Source of the DNA: Planctomycetota bacterium
Lineage (GTDB): Bacteria > Planctomycetota > Phycisphaerae > Tepidisphaerales > Tepidisphaeraceae
Assembly (NCBI GenBank): GCA_029777755.1
Contig: JAKORQ010000527.1
Location: forward strand, 1 to 15,755
Reading direction: 5' to 3'
Length of the DNA stretch: 15,755 nt
Shown piece after piece: positions 1 to 6,882 of the stretch. Below the pieces are notes generated by a model. The model did not search any database, was not told where the DNA came from, and was given only the letters and a program-made list of their open reading frames with translations. The translations under genes and the position numbers were made by a program. Position 1 is the stretch's first letter, and every line of letters starts with the position of its first letter.

Positions 1-1222
1 CTTCCGGTTCGATCTCGGCCGACGCCCCCAGCCGACCCATGTCCAAGTACCGCCGCAGGCCCCAGCGTGTGCCGGCAATGTGCCGCAGCCGCGCCGCCAC
101 CAACATCAACGCCGAGGTGCCGTCGGGGAACGCCCCCACCACCCGCGTCCGCCGCCGGATCTCCCGGTTCAGCCGCTCCAAGGGGTTGTTGGTCCGCAGG
201 CACCGCCAGTGCTCACGCGGGAACGCCATGTGGCTCAGCGTCTGCTCTATCCCCTCCCGCACGACCTGCGCCGCCTTGGGCAGCTTCATCGCCTCCAGCT
301 TCGCCACCACCGCCTCAGCCTTCTGCCGGGCACTCTCCCGGTCCTCCTGGGCGTGGATGGCCTTCAGCATCGCCGCCACGGCTCTGGCCCTGCCCTTGGG
401 CGTCACGCTCAGCACGTTGCGGTAAAAGTGCGCCACGCACCGCTGCCACGCCGCCTCGGGGTAGAACTCGCCCAATGCCTCCACCAGCCCCAGGCACTTG
501 TCACTGATGAACAGCCGCACGCCTTTGAGCCCCCGCTCTTTCAGGTGCCGCAGGAACGTCCGCCAGCTCTCGGCATCCTCCCTGGCCCCCTCGGCCACGC
601 CCAGGATCTCCCGGAAACCCTCCTGATTCACCCCGATCGCCACCAGCACCGCCACGTTCTTGACCTCTCCGCCCCAGGAACGCTTCAGCCAGATCCCGTC
701 CAGGTACACGTAGGCATGCTCGCCTTCGATCGGCCGGTTCCGCCACGCCTCGATCTGGCCGTAGATCTTCTGGTTCAGCTCGCTGACCGTGGAGGGGCTC
801 ACCCGCGTGCCCCACAGGGCCTCGGTGATGTCCTCCACCCGCCGCACGCTCACCCCGGCCAGGTACATCTCGATCAGCGCCTCCTCGACGCTGCTCTCCC
901 GCCGCCGGTAGCGTTCGATGATCGCCGTCTCCAAGGGCAGCTTCCGCAGGCGCGGCACCTTCAAGGTCACTTCCCCGGCCTTGGTCTGCAGCTTCCGCTC
1001 ATAGCTGCCAGCCCGCGTGTCCTGCCGCTCGGGGCTCCGCTCGTAGCGCCCGGCCTGGCACACCCGCTCGGCCTCGGCGTCCAGCAGGGCATTGAGCGTC
1101 TGCTCCACGCTGGCCCGCACCACCTGGTCCAGGTGCCCACGCACCTTCTCGACGTCCACCGAGAACGCCGCCGTCAAGGCCTCGCCCATTCCTTCCTGCG
1201 CCGCTTCTGTTACGCTGTCCAT
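1..1222 (-). CDS. IS256-family (Mutator-type) transposase, C-terminus off the left edge
   Basis: This DDE transposase catalyses cut-and-paste or copy-out movement of its element. Translating the minus strand from ATG at 1222 gives 407 open codons up to the window edge; the family is about 400 residues, so only a few residues should be missing. The start is preceded by AGGAG at 1229-1233, a good ribosome binding site. Visible family marks are the motif YVYLDGIWLK with the first Asp, ISDKCLGL with the second Asp, the CVAHFYRNV segment typical of IS256 proteins, and NNPLERLNREIRRR with the catalytic Glu. The N-terminal part contains the usual VPRLRK and RRRESSVEEALIEMYLAGVS segments. There is no frameshift or internal stop. 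Confidence 0.93.
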   Translation of the reverse strand, partial: MDSVTEAAQEGMGEALTAAFSVDVEKVRGHLDQVVRASVEQTLNALLDAEAERVCQAGRYERSPERQDTRAGSYERKLQTKAGEVTLKVPRLRKLPLETAIIERYRRRESSVEEALIEMYLAGVSVRRVEDITEALWGTRVSPSTVSELNQKIYGQIEAWRNRPIEGEHAYVYLDGIWLKRSWGGEVKNVAVLVAIGVNQEGFREILGVAEGAREDAESWRTFLRHLKERGLKGVRLFISDKCLGLVEALGEFYPEAAWQRCVAHFYRNVLSVTPKGRARAVAAMLKAIHAQEDRESARQKAEAVVAKLEAMKLPKAAQVVREGIEQTLSHMAFPREHWRCLRTNNPLERLNREIRRRTRVVGAFPDGTSALMLVAARLRHIAGTRWGLRRYLDMGRLGASAEIEPE

Positions 1223-1291
1223 GCAGCTCTCCTGTCTGGTAAGGGTTGTCTACACACCAACACCTTCCAGCGGACGAGCTGCCTTTTCAAA

Positions 1292-1318
1292 TGTGCGCAC
1301 AATTCAGGACGTTACCCC
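1292..1318. repeat. Candidate terminal inverted repeat of the IS256-family element
   Basis: Read on the minus strand, the segment begins GGGGTAACGTCC and continues TGAATTGTGCGCACA. It matches the layout of IS256-family ends, which as I remember them carry GTCC followed a few bases later by AATTGTG. It lies about 70 bp upstream of the transposase start, where the left end of the element is expected, and it contains a small palindrome (TGTGCGCACA). The partner repeat lies outside the window, so the exact boundary (1315-1319) is uncertain. Confidence 0.6.
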
Positions 1319-1517
1319 CAAGTGAAGACATCGACTTCGTCTACGCAGCAATACAGTACACGTTCTAGTTGTAGTGGCACAACAGATGCACACGGGCCTT
1401 TGACTATTGCTGCTTGGCGCGTGTATCCGCGTCCTTGGAACGGGCGTAACCAAATGGCGAATCTGCTCTACTGCAAGTGGAGTGACTTGTCATCAAGCCG
1501 CGGGACTTCGTATTGGC

Positions 1518-1583
1518 TTCCCTGGCTCTGATCGTCGTGTTCGTAAAGGATCACCGTACCTCCCGCAGTTCCTGCGGCCGCGA
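1518..1583 (+). repeat. Dispersed hairpin repeat, copy 1
   Basis: This copy shares its left part with the copy at 5116. Both have TTYCCTGGCYCTGAT, then GTCGT, GTTCGT, an AGGAYCACC box and TACCTCYCGC. The flank is followed by a hairpin with 6-bp arms, CCGCAG (1563-1568) and CTGCGG (1572-1577), around a 3-base loop. The stem sequence differs from the other copies although the flank is conserved. The right-hand box CTTTGGGTG is missing here, so this copy may be truncated or fused to copy 2. Confidence 0.6.
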
Positions 1584-1608
1584 GCGCAGTCGGTTCGAAG
1601 CGAATGCC

Positions 1609-1664
1609 CGTCGAGGATCACCTTATCTCCCGCTGGCGGAGGACCGCCTGCTCCGCTTTGGGTG
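1609..1664 (+). repeat. Dispersed hairpin repeat, copy 2
   Basis: This copy has CGTCGAGGATCACCTTA, then a hairpin of GGCGG (1635-1639) and CCGCC (1644-1648), then GCTCCGCTTTGGGTG. The same order and nearly the same sequence occur at 5141-5195. Two more pairs outside the central stem are possible after one mismatch. It starts about 25 bp after copy 1, so the two may be a partial tandem duplication. Confidence 0.7.
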
Positions 1665-1752
1665 GGCCTGCTCTCACACGAAAGCAAAGATGCTTACCCA
1701 AGCCTCGCCAAGGAATCGGATCTCAAGTAACTTCACACAATCCTTAACGCGT

Positions 1753-1774
1753 ATCTGTGCTCATCTGTGGTTCC
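1753..1774. repeat. Short CACAGAT repeat unit (10-base period)
   Basis: ATCTGTG occurs at 1753-1759 and again at 1763-1769, followed by GTTCC. On the minus strand it reads as a CCACAGATGAGCACAGAT-type sequence. Similar repeats of the form ACCACAGATNNACACAGAT are known to me as dispersed intergenic repeats in several environmental bacterial genomes; that link rests on memory. The unit lies just beyond the stop of the ABC-F gene. Confidence 0.45.
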
Positions 1775-1783
1775 TGATGCTTT

Positions 1784-3637
1784 CTACCCAGATTGCTTTT
1801 CTTCCAGCTCCGCCCAGCGGGTGTAGAGTTGCTGCACGAGTTTTTGTGCCTTATCCATCCTGGCGCAGGCCTCGGCAAGTTTGCTGTGATCGGCGAGCAC
1901 GGCCGGGTCTTCCATCTGCTTCTGCGCTGCCTCCACTTCCGCCTCGGCCGACATGATCCTCTCCTCGATCGTCTCCAGCTCGCGCTGCTCGTTCCATGTG
2001 AGGCGCTTCTTCCTTGGCTTTGACTCCTCGGAGGCCGGTTTGGGTGACTCCCTGCGCCTGGCCTGGGCCGCCCTCTCCTGCTCGCGCCGCTCGGCCGCGT
2101 CGCATGCCGCCTCCCATTGGCTCAGGTCCGCATACAGTCCGCATCCGCCGTGGCCATCCAGCCCGACCAGTTCATCGCAGAGCCGATCGATCATGTAGCG
2201 ATCGTGCGTCACCAGCACCACCGCTCCCGGGAACTCATCCAGGCTCTCTTCCAGCACTTCCAGCGAAGGGATGTCCAAGTCATTGGTCGGCTCATCCAGG
2301 ATGAGCACGTCGGCAGGCTGCAGCATGCACTGGGCGATCAGCACCCGCGCCCGCTCCCCGCCGGAGAGCATACCCAGCGGCGTGTCCAGTTGTTCCTTGC
2401 GGAAGAGGAAGCGGCTCGCCCAGCCGGACACGTGGATTGGCCGATCCTGATAGAAGATCGTATCTCCCTTCGGCGAGAGAGCCCGCCGCAGCGTCTGCGC
2501 GAGGTCGAGCTGCTGGCGATGCTGCCGAAAATAGAGATAGCGAAGCTCGTCGGCCCGCTCGATGCTGCCGGCATCCGGCTGGAGCTCGCCGGTGATCAGG
2601 CGCAGCATGGTGGTCTTGCCGCTGCCGTTTGGCCCGACGATCCCCGTGGTCTTCCCCGGCGAGAGCACGAAGTTCACGTCACTGAACAGTTGCCGCTCGC
2701 CCATCGACTTGCCCACACCCTTGAACGAGACCAGCTTGCGCGTCTGTCGGCCGGTGGCACTGAAATCAACCTCGATCTTCCGCCCGGCACGATTGCGCGC
2801 CCGCAGGTCGGCCAGGTCCGCCATCAGCCGGTGCGCTTCCTGGATGCGGCCCTTGGCCTTGGTCGTGCGCGCCTTGGCGCCGCGCTTGAGCCACTCGATC
2901 TCACGCCGTACGCGGCTGGCGATCGACGCCTGCTCGGATCGCTGCGCCTCGAGGAATTCCTCCCGCTTCTCAAGGAACTGAACATACGAGCCGTTGATGC
3001 TGAAGTAGCCATCCGGATATGCCTGCGACAGCTCGATTACGCGATTGGTGGCGTTCTCAAGGAAATAGCGGTCATGCGTTACCACCAGAAACGCGAACGG
3101 CGCATCGGAGAGATAGTCCTCCAGCCACTCGATGCCGGCCAAGTCCAGGTGATTCGTTGGCTCATCCAGGAGCAGCAGATCGGGATTCGTGATAAGCGCC
3201 CGCGCGATCGCCAACCGCTTTCGCCACCCACCCGACAGCGTGGCGACCTCCTGATAGCGATCCTCAAACCCTACCTTGCCGGCGATGATCGACACCTGCG
3301 CCAGCATCTCCCGATGCGACAGATGCTCGCCGGCGATCGCCTCCTCCAGCACACTCTCGACGGTTGCTCCCTCTGGAAAAACATCATCCTGCGGCACATA
3401 CGCCAACCTCAGCCCCCGCCGCATCGTGATTGTCCCCGAGTCGGCCGCCTCCATCCCACAGAGGATCTTCAGCAGAGTAGACTTCCCCGTCCCATTAGGC
3501 CCAATCAACCCCGTCCGCTCACCCTCAAACAGGGAAAGCGAGATCCCGGCGAACAAAGTCCGCGGCCCAAAGCTTTTGGTGAGCGAATCTGAACTGAGCA
3601 GTAATTCCGGCATATCGACTGGCGGGGAATTGTACAC
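1784..3637 (-). CDS. uup: ABC-F family ATPase, Uup-like
   Basis: This is a soluble ABC-F protein with two ATPase domains and no membrane segments. Family members act on ribosomes or, for Uup, have been linked to branched-DNA and ribosome quality functions. Domain 1 has Walker A GPNGTGKS at residues 46-53, signature LSGGW at 134-138 and Walker B DEPTNHLD at 158-165. The linker (about 220-300) is basic and helical. Domain 2 has GPNGSGKT at 335-342, LSGGE at 424-428 and DEPTNDLD at 448-455. The C-terminal 80 residues form a charged coiled coil ending YTRWAELEEKQ, like the Uup C-terminal domain, which is why I choose Uup over other ABC-F groups. Two starts are possible: ATG at 3637 or ATG at 3613, the latter giving the more usual MPELLL beginning. 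Neither has a strong ribosome binding site. Confidence 0.88.
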   Translation of the reverse strand: MYNSPPVDMPELLLSSDSLTKSFGPRTLFAGISLSLFEGERTGLIGPNGTGKSTLLKILCGMEAADSGTITMRRGLRLAYVPQDDVFPEGATVESVLEEAIAGEHLSHREMLAQVSIIAGKVGFEDRYQEVATLSGGWRKRLAIARALITNPDLLLLDEPTNHLDLAGIEWLEDYLSDAPFAFLVVTHDRYFLENATNRVIELSQAYPDGYFSINGSYVQFLEKREEFLEAQRSEQASIASRVRREIEWLKRGAKARTTKAKGRIQEAHRLMADLADLRARNRAGRKIEVDFSATGRQTRKLVSFKGVGKSMGERQLFSDVNFVLSPGKTTGIVGPNGSGKTTMLRLITGELQPDAGSIERADELRYLYFRQHRQQLDLAQTLRRALSPKGDTIFYQDRPIHVSGWASRFLFRKEQLDTPLGMLSGGERARVLIAQCMLQPADVLILDEPTNDLDIPSLEVLEESLDEFPGAVVLVTHDRYMIDRLCDELVGLDGHGGCGLYADLSQWEAACDAAERREQERAAQARRRESPKPASEESKPRKKRLTWNEQRELETIEERIMSAEAEVEAAQKQMEDPAVLADHSKLAEACARMDKAQKLVQQLYTRWAELEEKQSG

Positions 3638-3746
3638 ATCGCCGCGGGGAATGCGTTACATGTGGCCGTCCCGAGCAAGAGTTGGTCAGCCTTGGAGTCT
3701 TCTACCCATGGCTCCTAGCGTTGCCCCCAGGTAGCGGATTCACTCC

Positions 3747-3920
3747 TTACTGTCGCCGCCAGTTCCCTTTGGTTTGGTCGAAAAGGCTTAGCTGGATGCT
3801 ATGGCCTTCCAGGGGTTTGGCCGCTGGAGGTGTGAAGAGGAACTCGGAAGACGGGTCGTGGTATTTGAACCTGTTGGAGAATGTCGGGATGTCTGTCCTG
3901 TAGCTCGCGGAGATGATCAC
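3747..3920 (-). pseudogene. Internally deleted remnant of a DUF1848 gene
   Basis: A GTG at 3920 opens a 57-codon frame whose first 14 residues (VIISASYRTDIPTF) match the N-terminus of DUF1848 proteins. The rest (HDPSSEFLF, then IQLSLFD near the end) matches the extreme C-terminus of the same family. Full-length members are about 280-320 residues, so roughly 230-250 residues are missing, including the Cys cluster near the C-terminus. The join falls around residues 14-17 and keeps the frame. The identification is from remembered family motifs. A functional mini-protein is possible but unlikely. The flanking bases 3638-3746 and 3921-4114 show no other gene. Confidence 0.65.
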
Positions 3921-4114
3921 CTTTAGTCTACCCGCTCTGCGCGATCCTCCACGCAAGAATTCTCTTGCGCTTTGGCACGCTGAAGTTTGCACAGCAGGAC
4001 TCCAGATCGCGGCTTTTCCGCGAGGGGCTCGCGTTTCATATCGCATGGATGGACAGAACCTCTGGTCCCCAAGAGAGTATCTCCAGAGCGTATGCGACGT
4101 TAAGATCAACACCA

Positions 4115-4966
4115 ATGAAATTCCGCTCCATCACCGACACCCCGATAAGGCCGTTGGACATTGTCTTTCGCGAGTCGTGGCTGGCCAGCCTTCTTCCGGT
4201 CGTTGTTGGCGGGGTACTGGTTGGGATTGGTGTAGCTGTCATTGTCGCGGGCGGCGCGCCGGTGTTTGGGTGGTTTTTCACTTGCTTCGCATTTCTTCTC
4301 TGGCTGCTGTTTCTTACCTCGTTCCTGAATGCCTTCCGCAGCGAGAACTGGCTGATGCGTTACAGCCCGCCACGGCTATTTATAAAGTTCAGATCGCTGC
4401 GCAATCACCGCCTGCCGGATAGTGACCCTGTCGTGCTGGAGCTGGACACCAGCGAGATTGGATGGATTCGCAAGGTGAAGGAGAAGGTCATAACCCGCGG
4501 CAGAAGAGGAGCGCGCACCGAGTTGCGGCAGTACCTGGAGATCGGGCTTAAGAGGAACGATCAGCTCCCGGAGCTTAAGGGCCGAATCATCGAGGAGCAG
4601 CAGCGCCATCACAAGGGGATGCGGTGGCTGCACTATCCCGTGCAGGTGCTTGACGATGTGATCCGCATCGAATGGCGCGGCGGCGGTTCATGGATCACGC
4701 CAAATGTCGACGCGGTCATCGACATGCTTCGCTCGGTCGTCCAAGTGCGCCAGGAGCAGAGCAATGTCCATGACTATATCTCACGCCCGGCCGACAAGGC
4801 ACGGCAGGAAGAGATGATCCTGGAACTGATCGAACGCGGCCAACTCATGGAAGCCATCGAGCTCACCCGGGAATGCCACCGCTGCTCCCTGAGCGAAGCA
4901 AAGGATTTTGTGGAAGGCCTCGCCGGCCGTGCCGACCAGGGTGACGCAAGCAAGAAGAAAACGTAG
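4115..4966 (+). CDS. Two-helix membrane protein with L7/L12-like C-terminal motif, function unknown
   Basis: I cannot assign a function. The 283-residue product has two adjacent membrane segments at about 23-46 and 50-72 near the N-terminus, then a cytosolic region. The stretch RLFIKFRSLRN, followed by VVLELDTSEIGWIR, looks like a beta-rich domain of the kind found after such helices in small membrane proteins. The last part, LMEAIELTRECHRCSLSEAKDFVEGL (split here at residues about 237-262), follows the pattern of the ribosomal L7/L12 C-terminal domain, where a helix is followed by LKEAKDLVE. I chose ATG 4115 because the 50 upstream codons in the same frame look non-coding; no strong ribosome binding site is visible. 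It is one of two plus-strand genes here. Confidence 0.75.
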   Translation: MKFRSITDTPIRPLDIVFRESWLASLLPVVVGGVLVGIGVAVIVAGGAPVFGWFFTCFAFLLWLLFLTSFLNAFRSENWLMRYSPPRLFIKFRSLRNHRLPDSDPVVLELDTSEIGWIRKVKEKVITRGRRGARTELRQYLEIGLKRNDQLPELKGRIIEEQQRHHKGMRWLHYPVQVLDDVIRIEWRGGGSWITPNVDAVIDMLRSVVQVRQEQSNVHDYISRPADKARQEEMILELIERGQLMEAIELTRECHRCSLSEAKDFVEGLAGRADQGDASKKKT

Positions 4967-5115
4967 TTGCTGTAGAGCTGCTCAGCCTCACATGGAGAGG
5001 CTTGTCCTGTAGGCCGTGAGCCTTCGAATCGGCAGAAGTCTACCCGAGGAGCATTCACATTGAGTTACTTCGTCGCTTTGTAGTGAAAAGGAGGAACTGA
5101 TGTGTGTCTCACGGT

Positions 5116-5195
5116 TTTCCTGGCCCTGATGTCGTATGTTCGTCGAGGACCACCTTACCTCTCGCGGGCGGGGACCGCCCGCTCCACTTTGGGTG
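5116..5195 (+). repeat. Dispersed hairpin repeat, copy 3
   Basis: This is the most complete copy. Its left flank is shared with 1518-1560, a perfect 8-bp stem GCGGGCGG (5164-5171) and CCGCCCGC (5175-5182) closes a GGA loop, and its right box GCTCCACTTTGGGTG is shared with copy 2. It sits between the 3' ends of two convergent genes, the membrane protein (plus) and tatD (minus), so it could serve as a transcript end for both. There is no T-tract after the stem, so intrinsic termination is not certain. Confidence 0.72.
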
Positions 5196-5228
5196 AAACG
5201 GCTCCAGAACCCACACGATCGGCGATGG

Positions 5229-5996
5229 TCAGCCCAGCTTCAGCGAGAAGAGCCGCTGGGCGTTGGCGGTCGTCTGTTCGACCAGTTCACCAAGGCTCAC
5301 GCCGCGGACTTCGGCCGCCTTGCGGAAGGTGTACTCGATTAGTGAGGGCTCGTTGGTTTTCTGCCTGCGGTGCGGCTCGGGGGAGAGGTATGGGGCATCG
5401 GTCTCGATGAGCAGTCGGTCGGCCGGGACCATCTTCACGATCTCGCGCAAATACCCGGTGTTCTTGAAGGTAATGATGCCCGTGAACCCCAGGTAATATC
5501 CGGCGTCGAGGATGCGGATCGCCTCGTCCATCTGGCCGGTGAAGCAGTGGAACACCCCCTGCACGTGGCCGGCCTCCTTGAGAATCGCCAGCGCATCATC
5601 GACCGCCTCGCGGCAGTGGAGGATGACCGGCTTGCCGGACGCGGTAGCGGCGGCCAATTGTCTCTGGAATGCCTTGCGCTGCGGCTGGCGCGGCGAGAAA
5701 TCGTAGTGATAGTCCAACCCCATCTCACCGGCCGCTATCACATCCGGATCGGAGAACATCGCCGCCACCCTCTCAAGCTCATCGTCGCTCACCTCGGCCG
5801 CGTAATGCGGGTGGATCCCCACGGCCGCCGACACCTGGGCAAACCGCCGCGACAGATCCAGCGTCCGCAGGCAATCATCCAGCCGCGTCCCGATGGAGAT
5901 GATGTGCCGGACACCGACGGCCTGTGCCCGCTGCAGCACGGCGTCGATCTGGTCAAAGAGCGGCCCGTAGGAAAGATGGCAATGGGTGTCGATCAT
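5229..5996 (-). CDS. tatD: TatD-family metal-dependent deoxyribonuclease
   Basis: TatD proteins are cytosolic TIM-barrel metal nucleases acting on DNA 3' ends. The 255-residue length is typical. Metal-site motifs occur in family order: THCHL (His5, His7), GIHPH at 60-64, GEMGLDYHYD with Glu91, ILHCR with His127, HCFTG with His150 and ETDAPYLSP with Asp200. The usual RGxxNEP motif is present in the form RRQKTNEP. The ATG follows the yraN stop codon by 3 bp, so the two are probably translationally coupled. It is the last gene of the ribosomal block on this strand. Confidence 0.95.
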   Translation of the reverse strand: MIDTHCHLSYGPLFDQIDAVLQRAQAVGVRHIISIGTRLDDCLRTLDLSRRFAQVSAAVGIHPHYAAEVSDDELERVAAMFSDPDVIAAGEMGLDYHYDFSPRQPQRKAFQRQLAAATASGKPVILHCREAVDDALAILKEAGHVQGVFHCFTGQMDEAIRILDAGYYLGFTGIITFKNTGYLREIVKMVPADRLLIETDAPYLSPEPHRRQKTNEPSLIEYTFRKAAEVRGVSLGELVEQTTANAQRLFSLKLG

Positions 5997-5999
5997 TTG

Positions 6000-6404
6000 T
6001 CAAATCTGGTACGTGGGGGAAAATGCGTTGCGCAGATGCTGGATCCGTGGTTTCTCGCCTTCGACCCAGACGATCGAGACAACGTCGAACCTGAAACTTG
6101 GCCGACGGTCATAGTGTGCCAGGTAAGCCCTGGCCGCCCGGGTTAGCCGATGCTGCTTGGTGCGCGTCACCTGGTTATGTGGGGCCGGGCCGTCGCCAGA
6201 GCCACTGGTCTTGACCTCGACGAAGACCAGCGTGTCACGCTCACGGGCGACGATGTCGATCTCGCCGCCACGCACGCGATAGTTGAGCATCAAGACTTTG
6301 TGGCCATGTCGGCGGAGGTACTGTGCAGCAATGCGCTCGCCCCGATTTCCCAGCGTCTTGCGCGTGGAAATCGGGGCGAGAAAATTCCGTATCCAGCCAA
6401 TCAT
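6000..6404 (-). CDS. yraN: YraN family (UPF0102) endonuclease-like protein
   Basis: This small cytosolic protein has a restriction-endonuclease-like fold and an unsettled cellular role. The 134 residues carry the family pattern: RGERIAAQYL at 21-30, GEIDIVAR with Asp50, and FVEVKT with Glu63 and Lys65, which together form the PD-(D/E)xK-type site. It lies between rplS and tatD; yraN next to rplS is a common bacterial arrangement. GGAG lies about 11 bases upstream of the start. Confidence 0.93.
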   Translation of the reverse strand: MIGWIRNFLAPISTRKTLGNRGERIAAQYLRRHGHKVLMLNYRVRGGEIDIVARERDTLVFVEVKTSGSGDGPAPHNQVTRTKQHRLTRAARAYLAHYDRRPSFRFDVVSIVWVEGEKPRIQHLRNAFSPTYQI

Positions 6405-6448
6405 CCCTCAGAGTTCTCCGCGGGCGCGGCCGAATGCTGCACATGCCA

Positions 6449-6850
6449 TCAGGCGGTCGCGGTCTCGGCGGCGGCCTGGTCGGCGGGAACCTCGACCTTC
6501 TTCACCTTCTTCTCGGAGAGCTTGGTGGCCTTGCCGACGCGGTCACGCAGGTAGAAGAGCTTGGCCCGGCGGATCTGGCCGGAGCGCTTCACCGTCACCT
6601 TAGCGATCAGCGGCGAGTTGACCGGGAAGATACGCTCCACACCCTCGTTGTTGACGATGCGGCGAACGGTGAACATCTCGTTCATGCCCGAGCCCTTGCG
6701 CATGATCACCGTGCCGGAGAAGACCTGGATGCGCTCCTTGTCGCCTTCAACGATACGGGTCGCGACGTCCACGGTATCACCCACGCGGAACTGCGGAATC
6801 TCCGGTTTCAGATACTGCTGTTCGACTTCCTTCACGATACCCTGTGACAT
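6449..6850 (-). CDS. rplS: Large ribosomal subunit protein bL19
   Basis: bL19 sits at the interface of the two ribosomal subunits. The sequence shows typical L19 stretches: PQFRVGDTVDVATRI near residues 19-33, IQVFSGTVIMRKGSG, and GVERIFPVNSPLI, then RAKLFYLRDRVGKATK. The protein has 133 residues, somewhat longer than the usual 115-120, because of a Lys- and Ala-rich C-terminal tail. GGAG lies 8 bases before the ATG. It follows trmD by 32 bp in the same transcription unit. Confidence 0.97.
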   Translation of the reverse strand: MSQGIVKEVEQQYLKPEIPQFRVGDTVDVATRIVEGDKERIQVFSGTVIMRKGSGMNEMFTVRRIVNNEGVERIFPVNSPLIAKVTVKRSGQIRRAKLFYLRDRVGKATKLSEKKVKKVEVPADQAAAETATA

Positions 6851-6882
6851 GACTCGACTCCGTTTTCCTCGGCAACAATAAG

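Larger units (their letters stand above)
1..1318 (-). mobile_element. IS256-family insertion sequence, partial
   Basis: The element is defined by an IS256-type transposase on the minus strand plus a candidate terminal inverted repeat upstream of its start, near 1292-1318. The far end lies beyond the left edge, so neither the second terminal repeat nor the target-site duplication can be compared. IS256 elements normally duplicate 8-9 bp of target; if this one did, the copy on this side would start at about 1319. The transposase frame is open and intact as far as it is visible, so the copy may still be active. Confidence 0.85.
1319..1783. other. Intergenic region between the IS end and the ABC-F gene
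   Basis: I see no convincing gene in these 465 bases. The open frames here are short, use codons unlike the neighbours and cross the repeat copies. The stretch holds two hairpin repeat copies (1518-1583 and 1609-1664) and a short 10-base-period repeat (1753-1774) next to the ABC-F stop codon. Bases 1320-1500 show nothing I recognise. Confidence 0.6.

Noticed and set aside
80..1531. Long plus-strand open frame (483 codons)
   Set aside because: It is antisense to the IS256 transposase, rich in His/Pro/Arg, and shows no family motif. It is open only because of high GC.
1407..1730. Plus-strand frame of 107 codons in the IS-flanking gap
   Set aside because: It runs through both hairpin repeat copies, and the apparent coding is a by-product of repeat sequence.
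2117..3592. Long plus-strand open frame opposite the ABC-F gene
   Set aside because: It is an antisense shadow of a clear two-domain ATPase and has no motifs of its own.
4984..5002. Small hairpin AGCCTC/GAGGCT after the membrane-protein gene
   Set aside because: The stem is only 6 bp and no T-tract follows, so it is not supported as a terminator.
5100..5129. 9-codon frame behind a strong AGGAGG
   Set aside because: It could be a leader peptide, but nothing downstream on the plus strand would be controlled, since the next gene is convergent. The good ribosome binding site is probably chance.
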